A stretch of 64,000 nt of DNA, from NCBI RefSeq assembly GCF_030272615.1, contig NC_081409.1, positions 613,288,755-613,352,754 of the forward strand, written 5' to 3'. Every line of letters starts with the position of its first letter. Position 1 is the stretch's first letter. Below are positions 31,701-45,260 of this stretch, in pieces. The DNA is from Cryptomeria japonica (lineage: Eukaryota; Streptophyta; Pinopsida; Cupressales; Cupressaceae). Under the pieces are notes generated by a model. The model saw nothing but the letters and a program-made list of their open reading frames with translations. It did no database searches and was not told where the DNA came from. A program made the translations under genes and the position numbers.

Positions 31701-33130
31701 ATGGTGAGTCTATCTAGGGGGAGAAATTTTTGGTATATATTTTGTCTCCTAGATTGATGTACTTCACCCTTCAAAAGGAGTATATAGTTTTCTGGTTTTT
31801 ACAGATAGGGGGAGCATATGTAATAGAAATAGAATGCAAATAATTGACACATTAGTGAAGAGAATGCATATGAATGGTAAGAAAGAGAAAAATGTTTACA
31901 CTCACTATGTTTTAACGTTGTTCATGATGATGATATGTGATGTTGAAGTTGATGACTAAAGATGTTCTTTGTTCTGGATGTCCACCTTCTTGGTGTTGAT
32001 ATCTACATTCAATTTATTATGGTGATGTTTGCACAATGATATTGATGTGTTGGATAAGAGTGATGGTATTTTTCATGTTTTAATGGTAGATATGTTGATG
32101 ATACTATATTAAGATGAGGGTTAGAAGTGTTGAGACAAGGATTAGAAGTATTAAGATGATTAGAATAATGGTGATGTAATGTTGATGATATCGTGTATTC
32201 TATAGCATGTTGGGTAACCCCCTTAGAGATCTTGAGTGGGAAAATTATGTTAGAAGGATATTCTAATCATTATAGGTCGGTGAAGTGTGAAGATGTAGGA
32301 AAGTGTGTTAAAGATTGTTTGGGAGAACACTCCATATTTATTTGCACTTGTAGATATTGTCGTGTGGTTTGGAATTTAATTTTTATGTTCTATGGACATT
32401 TCACTCCTATCTTTTTTGGTCCCTGGTGTTGCAACAAATGTTTATAGTAAAGGTCGTATGTTGACAGTTTGGTGGCTTGTTAGGACTAGTTCAGAAAATG
32501 CTTTGCATTTCTTTGCATCGATGTTTTTACTACTATATCTTGGTGGACATGCTTATAATGTATATGCAATGCCTTAGTTTGGATTCAAGATGATTAAATG
32601 TTTTCCAAGTATGTTTGTCAGTGTTTTATCTCTTGACTATGTCTCCTAACCCTTCGGGTATGAAGAGCTCTGTATCACTTTGGTTGCACTGACTTGTGTT
32701 AGCATTAAAATGTGAAAGAAGTATATGGAAGTGTTGTTGGATGTTTGAGGAATGTCTATATGTGGTTTGAATGACAATGGTTTATCATTTTGATGCATAT
32801 TGATTAGATGTGGTTTTTAAGGTGATTTACATTCTCTGGACAATAGGGCTTGTTCTTTTGCTTGTGCTATTATTTTGGGGTTTTGTGCCAATATTGAAGG
32901 TTGTGATGAGGTGTCTCTAGGTCCTAACATGCCTTATGGTGATCCACATTGAGTAGATTCATTAGGAAGATGCATTTTTGGACTGATTGGTTATGTGCTA
33001 CATGTTTCAGCTACATGTTACCTTGTTTCTATATTTGGAGAATGTGCTCCAATGTGGTTGATGTTTGGGGCCATTTTGAATGATTGGACCAATTTTAGTG
33101 CAATTATGTTTTTATTTCTAACTTGTTGAT
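31701..33130. other. Unassigned, probably old repeat DNA
   Basis: No convincing gene. Short plus-strand frames at 32193-32447 and 32392-32577 overlap each other and have no recognisable domain. The style (TGATGATGTTGATG-rich) is like Copia LTR or untranslated sequence. Confidence 0.4.
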
Positions 33131-35773
33131 TGTATGGGTTTTAATGTGGCAGGAAGGGTGCAGTTTCAGAAAAGCTTGAGTGGCAACTTTGGGCATTAAA
33201 ATATTTTGCCTCGGGAATCGCCATGAGCTATGGTTGGGTATTATGAATTCCTCATATGGCATTTTACTAGTGTGCCAACTCTTGTGGCTTAAGGAGGTGA
33301 TTTGATCAGTTTTTAGAGCTGATTCCAGGGGCTACTCAATTTGTTTTTGTCAAAATTTCAAGTTGTTGAACGTCAAATTTAATCTTTGTCTGCTCAAATT
33401 TCCAAGCCCAAATTGTTTCCAATTGAGGTATCGAAGCATTTTCCCAAGGTAAGTGGTCCAAAAATGAGGGACCCGACTAAATTTTTGACCCAGTGAGACA
33501 CAATTAATGTTAATTTGAAGAGGTGTTTAGTATTTAAATTTTTATTGATTTAAATAATAATATGATTTCTCCTACATAATCAAAAAAGGAAAATAAAGGA
33601 TTTCAAATAATTTACCATAGTGCCAAGGATCCAGCTAGAATCATAGCCCAAAAGACCAATCAATGCCTATTTGAAGGGATATCTATTATATTGTTTAAAT
33701 TTTTGATTTCAAATAATATTTTATCCAATCCTATTATAATGAGAGTGAAACTATTTGATTTAAATATAGGAGGTGCAAAAGGCAAGTAAAGTAAAAATCT
33801 CTCATTGTGTATCAAAGGAGAATATATTAAATCATTTTTCTTAAAAAAGAAAATGATTCAAATGAAAATGAGACAAATGAATATTTGTCAGTGTGGTATG
33901 ATATTGTTTTGCAAATTCTTATGGTGGCAAATGACAGGTGACTTTGTGGGCCCAGGAAGGATGAGGTGAGAAAATGAAATTTGCAAACTTCCCTAAGTTC
34001 TATTCTCTTATTATTTTTCATCCTGCAAGATTTTAGTAAAATGTACGGGAAGTATGCGAGGTAGCAGGGAAGGGAGGGAAACAATGCCTTCCCCACCCCA
34101 CACCATATTCCAGGGAGGCAATAAAGTCATGTGAGTTCACGGGGGGTGGAATTAATAAACTTCCCCACCACCCCGCAAAGTGATTTAGAGAAAGGGAAAA
34201 ATGGTGCGGGAAGGCGGGAGTAAACAAAAAGGCATGTAATTTGGTTGTGAGCCCTACCATCCCAGGAAACATTCAAGAAAACCAAAAATGAGTGCAGGAT
34301 TGGAGCATAAAGCCAAAAAATGAATACGAAAGAGATGAAAACTTAGGGTAAAAACAAGCTAGGGTTTACTCACGTGGATAGAGAAATGGAGATAAATGAA
34401 GAATGATAGGATTTCTTGTGATTATCATTTACACAAAGAACTCCCAATGAATCGATGCATCTTCCATTCATATAATCAAAGGGTTTGCTACAAATTTGGG
34501 CAGTTGTTAAAGTGAAGAAATCAACATAAGCATTTTTTTGGCTGTGTATTGATAATACTGATCAAATCTCAAATCAAGCCGATGGATCTTGAATCCTAAA
34601 ATCGTAAAAGGATAGGAGCTGAGGTTTTTTAAAGTTGAGTGTAGCATACTTTCAAAATGTAAGCTTTCAGTATCTCCCTCAACATGCATCATATTTTCTC
34701 TTGGTCTGTGAAATGGGGGATACATGAGAGAATATGTGGAACGATTTCTCTTGTGTAGATCTACTGAAAAGAAAAATGGGTTTAAACCATAAGTGTTCAG
34801 ATAGGGCATGATATACTATGATCTGAAATATTTGCTATTCGATCAATGCAAGGAGCCTATGAACATGCGGTTCCCTGACTTTCAAAATGTTGAGCCAATG
34901 CCAGTAGAAGTTAGATGCTGGAGCAAAGTAGAATGTGATTCAAATCAGCACCTATAAAGACAGAGATGAATTATTGAAACCATTGTATCCTTTATATGAA
35001 TATGAGAAGAAATAAAATGTGTAGGCTCTTTGTGTTAGGTCATTTAATGCGAATGCTATGGTGGATCAGTGCACAAAAGGGATAGTGTATGCAAGCCATG
35101 AAGGAAGTCGAAGTTTGAAAAGGTTAAAATGAATATGTACACATACCCAAGCATCTTGTGTATTCATCAACAGAAAATGGATTTATAATCATGAGGCGAT
35201 GGAAGTATAGTGAAATCATTGCAAAACATGCACAAAATCAGCAATGCAAAGTGAATTTCTAAATTTTGCAAACCAAGAACATGTCTTGCTAGACATCACG
35301 ATATTGTGTGTGTTCTTGGAACGCACGATTGTGCTTTAATGAAATGAATGAGATGATAATGCATTCAAAAGGGTGATATGAATAAATGCATGTCAAAATG
35401 GTTCCAGGGCGACATGTTATGCACAATAATGAATGATATTATGGTTTGGATAAGTAATATGCTTGATTAAAGGTGTGGCTAGACTAGTGATCATGTTGAT
35501 TTTTTCCTTTGCAGAAATGTGTAAATATAATGCACAGTGGGCAAAACAATAGTGCCTTGGTAATATGAAGATTTTGTGTTCACTTAAAAGGGAAAGTGTT
35601 CTAGATGTGTGGGGAAAAGAGTTTTGGATTTCATTCATAAATAGAATAAATGAAATTAATACTTTGTGTTCAAGGAGCACTATGTGCAGTAGATCAAATC
35701 AATTTACTCAAACAAATTTTATTGCATAAGGGAGTTACTTTCAAGTGAATGTATAGGGAAAAATCTTAGGTAA
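33131..35773. other. Unassigned flank of the Gypsy element
   Basis: No gene recognised. A GC-richer stretch with clustered CCCCACC and GGGAAG motifs lies at 34040-34260. A partial tandem similarity of about 150 bp (GTATTTAAATTTTTATTGATTT versus GTTTAAATTTTTGATTTCAA) links 33520-33590 and 33660-33730. It may be another decayed LTR. Confidence 0.4.
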
Positions 35774-36040
35774 TGTTGTCACAAAATTTTGCACCCTTGA
35801 TTACCCAAGAAACCTTGATCATCAACCTTGTGAAACATTGAATCAACCTCTCAAGTGTGGGAATTGCAAAAGTGAGGTTGAGTCTCCGGAGAAGTCCAAC
35901 TTCCTTTCTAATCTGATGCAAGTGTTCGACCTCCAACAAAAATAAAACTAACCTATGTTATGACAATGAAAAGGGAGAGAGAGAAGGGTCCCATGAAAGA
36001 AGGGAAATAAGGCTTGCACCTAGACTCAAAGTTGATATAG
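35774..36040 (-). repeat. Distal part of G1 3' LTR
   Basis: 35774-35938 matches 48763-48928 (for example GAAACCTTGATCATCAACCT and CCTCTCAAGTGTGGG). It ends, minus strand, in GTGACAACA. 35939-36040 is the continuation up to the Copia-3 target site. The pre-insertion neighbour is 43176. Confidence 0.7.
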
Positions 36041-37298
36041 TGTTAGACAGTTCAAATAACTAGAAGACAACTAAGAAGGGGGGGGGCATGAATTAGTTGT
36101 CACTAGATTATCGGAACCTTAAGCAATTAAAACTTTAATACCAGCACACATAAGATCAATACCTGAATGCATAAACCAATTACCAAAATAGCAGATATAC
36201 CAATTAATCGCAAGCAACAATTAGAGAATAAATACCATCCACATGAGACCAAGATTTGTACGTGGAAAACCCAGGTAAAGGGAAAAACCATGGTAAGAAG
36301 CCTACCCACAATCAAATAATACTTCTACAGTAAGTATGTGAATACAAATTGAGGAGCCTACACTTGCAGGAAGGCCAACAACCTGGAGCACACTGCTCAT
36401 TACAAAAGGAGTCTCACTGACTACATAAAAATCCATACTACAATCTGGAAGGAAGAATCAACTACAATGATAGAATCTCCTATGTCTGAATACAGTTTCG
36501 GTTAAGCTCAATATCAGAGGACTTAATCCTCTTGTATAAACCCAACTCGATCACCAATGATCAACCAAATACTCTGCATGAATGATTATTACATTATTCA
36601 CTCCTATACATCCTTTTCATATCCCTTATATTCCATACATCATGATCTACAATGAGATATTACATCATATATATACAAACCCTCGACCATAAACAGTAAG
36701 GTTAGCCACCAGACAATAAAGCAATTATATAATTACAAAACATGTCATCCTGAGACCAAAAAAATAATATCCAACCCATAAGACATCCTGAAAACACATC
36801 GAGAAGTCTCAACAACATGTTACATTAAGCTGGTCCATAACCTAGATAGACCCGAACCCAATTTAGGTCCACACATGCTAAAGAAATGATCCTGATCAAC
36901 CAATTCTTGAACACAATCACCATCAGCATCCTGAATCTCTACTAGAAGCCGCACCAACACCACTTATACATAACATCAAAGATCCTCAACAAAGCTCTGC
37001 CGGTGAAACCCTCACCGGATCAACAAACCAAGCTTACTAGCATATAAGATAACATCTGATCACCAAATCAAAACCAACCAACTGAACATGAATCTGAGTA
37101 GCATGAATAGAAGATCTAAGCCAATTCCAAAAGCCAAAGCATACCGGAGTATATCAGATCATCATGATCTAATCAACCAGAAACCAAACAACCTATCGGG
37201 ACCAGAAGGATACCGGTAAAGAAGCCAAAATAGCTAGTGTTGACATCAATGACAAAAAATCAATGCAACACATAATCAATTCCTCCAAATGGCCAACA
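36041..37298 (-). repeat. 3' LTR of Copia-3
   Basis: 1258 bp, bounded by TGTTAGAC on the plus strand at 36041 and CCAACA at 37298. The G run at 36080-36088 is the complement of the CCCCCC motif. Confidence 0.92.
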
Positions 37299-37509
37299 AT
37301 ATCTCCCTTTGGCATTGATGGCAACACTATATGTGAAAAACATCCAAGTGCCAAGAAATGCCAAACAAATCTTCCACACAAGAATATACAATGAAGTTTT
37401 GATCCATACTCTTCCTGTAGATGATATCACAGTTAAGTTCTATAAATTTCTCCCCCTAATGTATATATCTCCTTAAGTTTTTCACATGAATATATCTCGC
37501 CTTTTCACA

Positions 37510-38430
37510 TCAATGCCAGAAATCTGACAAAAAAATCAAAGAAAAAACATAAACCACTGACTCACAAGGATAACTACTCCCCCTAAGTAGTAGCATCACC
37601 ACATCAATCCAGAAAGAATATACCAGACTAATTCCAAATAGCATCAATCCATTTTTTGTCAGAGGGGAAAAAACCCCTAATCTGTCTCTGAGGTACTCAA
37701 ATGATTCTTTAGACAAAGGTCTAGTGAAGATGTCTACAATTTGTTCTTTAGTGTTCACATAAACCAATCTAACTTCATTTTCTTCCACCTTCTCCTTCAA
37801 AAAGTTATACTTGATAGATATGTGCTTTGTCTTAGAGTGAAATACTAGATTCTTTGATATGTCAATAGTAGTAGAGTTATCATAGTGAATAACTACTAGT
37901 CCATTGTAATGCACTTTTATGTCCTTCAACATTTGCTTCATGCATAGAACTTGTGTACAATTAGTAGCAATAACAACATATTCATCTTCAGTAGTAGATA
38001 AAGAAGTAAATGATTGTTTCTTGTTGATCTAAGAAATAAGTTTCTTTCCAACAAAGAAAGTTCCACTAAAAGTACTTTTTTGGTCATCAACATCACTTGC
38101 CCAATCTGCATCTGTATATGCACATAAAGAAAAGTCATCATCTTTAGGGTACCACAAACCATATTTCGATGTTCCTTGTAAGTATCTAAAAATCCTTTTC
38201 ACCGCACTCTCATGATTTTCTCTAGGATCACTTTGATATCTTGATGTAATGCAAACAACATTGATTATATCTGGTCTAGTCTGAGTCAAATATAGAAGAC
38301 CTTCAATCATAGACTTGTATCTTGTAGGATTTACTAGTGTAGATTCATCTTTCCTTGTCAATTTCTCACTTGTAACCATAGGAGTACTAACCGGTTTAGA
38401 ATCTTCCATACCAAATTTCTTTAACATCTC
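37510..38430 (-). pseudogene. Copia-3 RNase H and pol C-terminus
   Basis: 38427-38029 is open and carries MLKKFGMEDSKPVSTPMV, YLTQTRPDI, the YTDADWASDVDD site and FSGTFFVGKK. The frame then shifts. 37941-37510 resumes with MKQMLKDIKVHYN, DNSTTIDISKN and the DIFTRPLSKESFEYLRDRLG end. It would remove the RNA strand during cDNA synthesis. Stop near 38030 and a frameshift near 37940. Confidence 0.87.
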
Positions 38431-38469
38431 CCTAGCATACTTAGTTTGATAGATGAAAATACCTTTATC

Positions 38470-39240
38470 AGTCTGAGTAATCTACAAACCTAAGAAAAAT
38501 TTCATTTCCCCAATCATATACATCTCAAACTATTTCTCCATATTGTTAGAAAATTCCATGCACAACTTATCTTCACCTCCAAAAATAATGTCATCAAAAA
38601 AGACCTCAATAATCAATATATCATCATCAATGACTTTATAATATATATTACTATCAGCATTACCTTTAGTGAAACCAACCTTCAAAAGATATTTGTCCAA
38701 CCTTGCATACCAAGCTCTAGGTGTCTGTTTCAATCCATATAAGGCTTTCTTTAACCTGCAAACCATGTTTTTATCATCTGAAAGTGAAAAAACCATTAGG
38801 CTACTCAATATAAACTTCCTCATCAATATCCCCATTCAAAAACACACACTTAACATCCATCTGATAAACCTTGTAGTTTTTATGTGCAACATAGGAAAGA
38901 AATAATCTTACAGCTTCAATACTAGCTGCAAGTGCAAAAGTCTCACCATAATCAATTCCTTCCTTTTGAGAATATCCTTTACAAACCAATCTAGCTTTAT
39001 TCCTTATAATTTGTCCATCTTCATTTAATTTATTCCTAAAGACCCATTTAGTTCCAATAACATTCTTATTTTTAGGCCAGGGAACTAAAATCCATGTGTT
39101 ATTCTTTTCTATCTGATCTAATTCTTCTTCCATATCTTTCATCCAACATTCATCTTTACATGCTTCAATTACTGATACCGGTTCAAATTGAGAAATTAAA
39201 CATACCTCATTAGCTGCCAATCTTCTTCTTGTCATCACTC
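38470..39240 (-). pseudogene. Copia-3 reverse transcriptase
   Basis: 39238-38801 is open: [89 protein letters not shown]. After a frameshift near 38805, 38835-38530 gives ALYGLKQTPRAWYARLDKYL and the catalytic FFDDIIFGG (usual form (Y/F)VDD, here FFDD). The polymerase motif Asp-Asp is retained. Confidence 0.88.
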
Positions 39241-39259
39241 CATTGTTCTTATCCCCAAT

Positions 39260-40700
39260 GATCTAATCTTCTGAATGATTCAACCTTACATACCTAGGAG
39301 TCTTCTGACTCTCTGTTCCTCTTTTGTGTTCTTCAGTTACTATTGAATTTTTTGATACTGTCGGAGTAACTGGTCCAACATTTTGTTCTAGTAAAGGTCT
39401 TACCAGTTTAGTTATGATCATTTCCACTGCCGGTTCTTTCTCATAAATTCTAATTTTACTTCTATTTTTCTCATACACCTTGACATTAGCACTCTCCACA
39501 ATTCTCTGCAATCTCTTGTTATAACATCTATATGCTTTGATTTCATTAGAATAACCAAGAAATATTCCTTCATCACATCTAGGATCAAATTTACCAATGA
39601 AATCATCTCTCCTAATATAACATTTACTACGAAAGATTCTGAAGTACTTAACTGTAGGTGTTTTGCCAAACCATAATTCATAAGGTGTCTTACTAGTTTC
39701 CCTTTGATATGAACTATGTTGAATATATAAACTGTTGTTCTTAGTGCTTCTCTCTAGTAGATATGAGGTATATTAGCTTCCATCATCATGGTTCTAGTAG
39801 TGCATCCAAGATAGCTCTGTTCTTTTTTTTCCACAACTCCATTCTACTGAGGTGTCCGGGGAGTAGAAAATTGTCTGCTTATGTCATGCTTCTCACAAAA
39901 GTTATTAAACTCATCGGATGTGAATTCTCCACCATGATCTAACCTTAAGACCTTAATCTTCAATCCTGTCTCAATTTCAACTTTATCTTTAAAGATTTTA
40001 AACTTTTCAAAAGCCTCAGATTTCTCCCTTAGAAAAGTAACCCACATTATTCTAGAATAATCATCAATGATTAGCATAAAATATCTATCACCTTGAAAAC
40101 TTTTAATTCTAGTAGGGCCACACAAATCAATATGAATAAGATCAAGAACATCATTAGATTTGTCTTGTATACTCTTAAAAGAGGTTTTGACATGTTTTCC
40201 CATTGGACATTCCTTACATACTAGATTATAGGGCTTCACAATCTTAGGTATATCTCTAACTACCTTAGTTGAATTGATCTTTACCATGCAATCAAAATTC
40301 ACATGACATAACCTTTTATGCCAAAGCCAACTCTCATCAATTTGTTCAATCCAACATGTCCTCTCACTGGAATTCAAATGAAATATATTACCTTTTGTCT
40401 ATTTACTGGTTGCAATCTCCAAACCATATCTATTAATGATTTTGCATTTTCCATCCTTGAATTGTAATTGAAATCCCTTATCCACCAATTGTCCTACACT
40501 CAAAAGATTATCCCTTAAACCTTCAACATAATAAACATTATTAGTATTGTGATTACCATCTAATGATATAGTTCCTTTTCCTTTGATCATACATGCTTTG
40601 TCATCTCCAAATCTAACTAGTCTGCCATCAAATTCTTACAAAAATAGAAACTTCCTTTTATCTCCATTCATATGATGTGAATATCTACTATCTGTTAGCC
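39260..40700 (-). pseudogene. Copia-3 protease and integrase
   Basis: The protease active site reads WLTDSRYSHHM near 40707-40668. The normal third residue of the D-(S/T)-G triad is replaced by Arg, which should abolish activity. 40590-40399 continues the protease. 40377-39844 is integrase with WLWHKRLCHVN, CKEC, LIHIDLCGP, DDYSRIMWVTF and HGGEF. The TPRTPQ-stop-NGVVE segment near 39845 carries the catalytic Glu just after a stop. 39681-39263 contains the C-terminal SDEGIFLGYS-like region in another frame. Confidence 0.86.
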
Positions 40701-41030
40701 ATTCATCCTTATCTTCAATTTTAGTAGCAAAGTGCCTTCTCTTCAGGTACATTCTCTTCTAGTGCTGGAACATCTTCCTTGATAGCCAAGAACACCCATT
40801 CCTTTCCATTGTTAGAACCAATAGCAGAGTCTTATGTCGGTTCATCATCAAAATTAATCATGCCTTCCTCATCCACAATGTAGCATGATTTATCTATGTT
40901 TTACCTATACTTATACTTGTTCTGATATCCAGGGTTAGGCTTAAAAGATCTTCTAGCTCTTTCTTCAAATCTTGAATTCCGTTCAGGACATCTAGATGAA
41001 AAATGACCTATCTTATTACATGTAAAACAT

Positions 41031-41879
41031 TTAAAAGGTGCTTTTTCCTTCATACTTGCTTCCTACCAGTCCTTTAGGTACTCTTCTAGCAAATAGGGCT
41101 TCAAGTTGCTCAAATTGTACATATTCTCTCTTCATATCATCCAATTCCTTTGCATGCAAATCTTTCCAATCTTGCTTCTTGGTTGAATATGTAAATGTAT
41201 GAAAAGAAGGTTTAGACTTCACAGCTCCAGAAGGTCCAAATTCTTCAAGCTCAAAAGTAGATAATTTCCCAACCAAGGTATCTCTATTGGCAAAAGTATT
41301 AGCCATTGTTCTCAATTCATTAATTGCAGTAGCCTTCATCTTGTAAGCCTGTGGTAAAGATCTCAAAACTTTAGAAACTATTTCATCTTCACTTAGAGCT
41401 CCACCACAACATTGAATTTTCATGACAATTTCATTTACCCTTTCCATGAATGCAGTAATCCTTTCATCTTCTTCCATCTTCAAATTTTGATATCTCACCT
41501 GGTAACCATCAATTTTAGCAATCTTAACAGTAGGGTCACCTTCATTAAGAGTCTCCAACTTGTCCCATATAGCCTTTGCTGATGATTTCTTAGTCAATCC
41601 CATTATTTGCTGATCAGAAAGTGTAGAGAAGAGGGATTCTCTAGCTCTACAATCATTCTCAAGCTCCTTAGCCAATTTTTCTGGAGGAGGATTGCGAGAT
41701 GTCAGATTAAAAGGAGTAACCCCATTCTCTATGATTTCCCAAATTTCCTTACCAAGACATCTCAGATGAGTCTCCATCTGAATATTCCATACTCTGTAAT
41801 TTGTTCCATCAAGCCTAGGAATTTCTCTCTGAAAGACAACAACAGATGAACTAGATGAACTTGAGCTATTAGTCACCAT
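41031..41879 (-). pseudogene. Copia-3 gag, intact 282-codon frame
   Basis: Uninterrupted UBN2-type gag from ATG at 41879: Ser run, LDGTNYRVWNIQMETHLRCLG, IMGLTKKSSAKAIWDKLETL, VLRSLPQAYKMKATAI, and a Glu-rich end with LEALFARRVPKGL. The zinc knuckle CFTCNKIGHFSSRC follows at about 41028-40985 after a frameshift. Usual Copia gag length is 250 to 300 residues, so this domain may still be translatable although the element as a whole is broken. Confidence 0.87.
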
Positions 41880-41922
41880 AAGATCTTCCTCAAGCTATTA
41901 AGCTTCTGCAAAGAGGACCAGA

Positions 41923-41934
41923 GCTCTGATAACA
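41923..41934 (-). other. Variant primer-binding site of Copia-3
   Basis: Minus strand TGTTATCAGAGC, one base different from the usual TGGTATCAGAGC, two bases after the LTR terminus. Confidence 0.85.
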
Positions 41935-41936
41935 AT

Positions 41937-43175
41937 TGTTAGACAGTTCAAATAACCAGAAGACAACTGAGAGGGGGGGATGAATCAGTTGTCACCAGAC
42001 TATTGGAACCTTAAGAAATTAAAAATTTAATACCAGAACACATAAGATCAATATTGGAATGCATAAACCAATTACCAAAATAGTAGATATACCAATTAAG
42101 CACAATCAACAATTAGAGAATAAATACCATCCACGTGACACCAAGATTTGTAAGTGGAAAACCCGGTAAAGGGAAAAACCATGGTGGGAAGCCTACCCAC
42201 AGTCATATAATACTTCTACATTAAGTATGTGGATACAAATTGAGGGGCCTGCACTTGCAGGAAGTCCAATAGCCTAGAGAACACTACTCATTACAAAAGG
42301 AGTCTCACTGACTACATAAAAATCTAGACTACAATCTCGAAGGAAGAATGAATTGCAATGAAAACATCTCCTATGTCTAAATATAGTTCTGGTTAAGCTC
42401 AATGTCAGAGGACTTAATCCTCTTTCATAAACCCAACTCGATCACCAATGATCGACCAAATCCTCTACATGAATGATTATTACATTATTCTCTCATATAA
42501 ATCCTTTCCATTTCCTTTATATTCCATACATCATGATTTACAATGAGATCTTACATCATATATATACAAACCCTCGACAATAAACAATAAGGTCGGCCAC
42601 CAGATAATAAAGTAATTATATAATTATAGAACATTTTGGCCTGAGACCAAACAAATAATATCCAACCCATAAGACATCCTGAAAACACATAGAGAAGTCT
42701 CAACAACACATTACATTAAGCCGGTCCATAACCTAGATAGACCTGGGCCTAGTTTAGGTCCACACATGATAAACAAATGATCCCAATCAGCTAAGTCTCG
42801 AACATGATCACCATCAACATCCTAAATCTCTAGTAGAAGCTACACCAACACCACTTATGCATAACATCAAAGATCTTCAATAAATCTCTACTGGTGAAAC
42901 CCTCACAGGATCAACAAACCAAGCTTACCAGCATATAAGATAGCATCCGATCACCAAATCAAAACCAATTGAATGAACATGAATCAGAGTAGAATTAATA
43001 GAAGATCTAAGCCAATTCACAAAGCCAAAGCATACTCAAGTATACCAGATCATCATGATCTAATCAACTAGAAACCAAACAACCTACCGAGACTAGAAGG
43101 ATACTGGTAAAGAAGCTAAAACAATTAGTGTTGACATCAATGCAACACATAATCAATTCCTCCAAATGGCCAACA
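41937..43175 (-). repeat. 5' LTR of Copia-3
   Basis: 1239 bp counterpart of 36041-37298, ending GTCTAACA next to the PBS. Confidence 0.92.
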
Positions 43176-44245
43176 TATACCCCCACCTGTAACTACATAG
43201 AACATCAATAAAACTACCCAAAGATACACTAATATCTATCTAAGTCTAGCTTTCTAGGACTAAGTCAAGGTTGGAACTCTTAAATATGGCAAAGGAATGA
43301 ACAATATTCTCAAATGCCACTCTAAGAGGAGTCAACACTATCATAGATGCTGAGAAGTTATCAAAAGGTTCGGGAAAAGAGAGAGTGATCCAAACATTAG
43401 CAATAAAAGATGCATTCACACAAAAAGGTAAAAGAGATACACAAATTTGCATAAACGAAAACTAGATAACACAAGCAAATTCTATTGATGTAGAGGCAAG
43501 GTGATTTTTATAGTTCCAAAAATCATAGATTACTGTAAGAGAAAAGAGGAGATAAGATCGTGAGAAAACTACAAAAAAAATGCCTTTATAGCTGAGGCAT
43601 AACTTTGATTGAACTAAAGATAGAAACCCTAACCCCACCTGAGTTAAGTTACAAAAATCAAGAGAAATCCGCATGGGATGGAGTCTAAGAAAACTCTATT
43701 AGAACCAAAAATCTCCATAATGCATTGAAGTGGTATGGGTGGCGTTAAAATGGCCTGCAGGGTCACTTCTAGAGTAATGAGATAATCCTTGGTGGTTGAA
43801 TAAAAATCAGAGCTGAGATAGGGCATTGATTGAGTACAAAAAATGTCTCGACTACTGAGTTGGTAGCCACCCACCTTGCAGAGCAATTGAATTTCAATGG
43901 TCACTGCAAAATTCAAACGTTCATCGTCGATCTAAGAGATTCACGTGAAGATGGACATGCGAGACCTCTCCATGTAGGCATCCAAAAGACCCAATAGAAT
44001 ATTAAAACATGGCCTTTGGATTGAGCCCTTATGAAGATCTGATGGTCGCAGATGTCCGACATGGCACCCATGGTCCATGTTTCCCTGGCTGTGTTTGGCC
44101 ACTGAGCTACTCTAAGTCTTATCTTGCGACGTCTCTATGGGGTCTATTTTTACCCAGTGGGATAAGACTTGCTTGGTCTTTCCTTGTTTCCTTATCCCGC
44201 GACCCTTGGAGATATTCTTTTTATCCCCACAAGATAAGGCCCTGC
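43176..44245 (-). repeat. Presumed proximal part of G1 3' LTR with TATA box
   Basis: Between the Copia-3 target site and the truncated pol of G1. A minus-strand TATAAAGG lies at 43590-43583, preceded by GCTGAGG-type sequence and followed by CT-rich leader-like DNA, as in an LTR promoter. With 35774-36040 it would make an LTR of about 1.3 kb. The start is uncertain: TGTGGGGATAAAAAG on the minus strand near 44241 is a candidate, but no polypurine tract stands directly before it. Confidence 0.5.
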
Positions 44246-45260
44246 TATGAAAATATACATACTTGCATCTCCTCCTAATGTATAAAGGATGAAATCCATT
44301 TGATAGTTAGGATTTACTAGGGTAGGAGCTTGAGCAATGGCCTGCTTGATCTGATCAAAGTCTTCCTTCCCTTCACTGGTCTGTTTGAAGGGTAAATACT
44401 TCTTTGGCATGGCTATGAGAGACTTGACTAAGGCTGCAAGGTTTGGGATAAACCTTCTGAAAAAGTTGATTCTACCCAGAAAGCTCTAGAGTCCCTTCTT
44501 ATGATGTGGAAGTGGAAGAGACACAATGGTTTCCACTCTCTCTAGGTCTATGGTCAGACCATCTTTGGATACAATGTGTCCATGTATTTTTCCCTTATCA
44601 GTGGCAAATACACACTTACTAGGGTTCAAGGAGACATCATATTCTCTGAACTTTTTAAAAACTTGCTCTAGATGAGAAAAGTGGTTTGTTGCATGCTTGG
44701 AGTATATAGTAATATCATCAAAGTATACTAGTACAAATTTTGCTAATACTCCCTTAAAAGCCATATCCATGGCTCTTTAAAAAGATGCACTTGCATTTTT
44801 TAGTCCAAAGGGCATCTTGCAATAGGAATAAGTTCCCCATTTAGTAGTGAATGCAGTCTTGTATTGGTCAGATTCTTGGACTAAGATCTGGTTATACCCT
44901 GAGTATCTATCCAAGAATTAAAATATTTTAGAGCCACTAACCTTGGCTAAAATCTATTCCATGGAAGGAAGGGGATAATGATCTTTAAGGGAGGCTCTGC
45001 TGAGGTCCCTAAAGTCTACACATAGTTTGATTTCCCCATTTTTGTTCCTAACTGGAACAAGATTGGCTACCTAAGAAGAATTCTTAATTAGAAAAATAAT
45101 GCTAGATTCTATAAGCTTGGATACTTCTCTCCTCATCAAATGCTCAATTTTGGGATTTATAGGCCTTTGTTTTTGTCTGACTAGTTTTGCATTATGATCT
45201 AGCTTTATGGTATGTTGAGATAGACTAGGATCAAACCCTTTTAGATCCTCATAGGTAAAA
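44246..45260 (-). pseudogene. G1 Ty3/Gypsy reverse transcriptase and truncated RNase H
   Basis: Minus-strand reading gives RPINPKIEHLMRREVSKLIE, VPVRNKNGEIKLCVDFRDL, YPLPSME, a GYNQILV segment, the TAFTTKWGTYSYCKMPFGLK block, and the catalytic VYFDDITIYSKH at about 44725-44690. It continues with HGHIVSKDGL and the FLGRINFFRRFIP connection, and ends in the first part of RNase H (FILYTLGGDAS) near 44265. These are Gypsy, not Copia, motifs. Stops replace several residues. The reading ends where LTR-like sequence begins. Confidence 0.88.

Larger units (their letters stand above)
36041..43175 (-). mobile_element. Copia-3: Ty1/Copia element with both LTRs
   Basis: 5' LTR 43175-41937, PBS, gag, protease, integrase, reverse transcriptase and RNase H, polypurine tract (minus AAAGGGAGATAT), 3' LTR 37298-36041. 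LTRs start TGTTGGCCATTTGG and end GTCTAACA. Flanking 5-mers TATAG (36036-36040) and TATAC (43176-43180) are a target duplication with one mutation. In the first 200 bp the LTRs agree at about nine positions in ten by eye. This is the best preserved Copia pol of the window but still has several stops. Confidence 0.93.

Noticed and set aside
44009-44278. 89-codon plus-strand ORF
   Set aside because: It lies antisense to the presumed G1 LTR start and truncated RNase H, with no recognisable domain.
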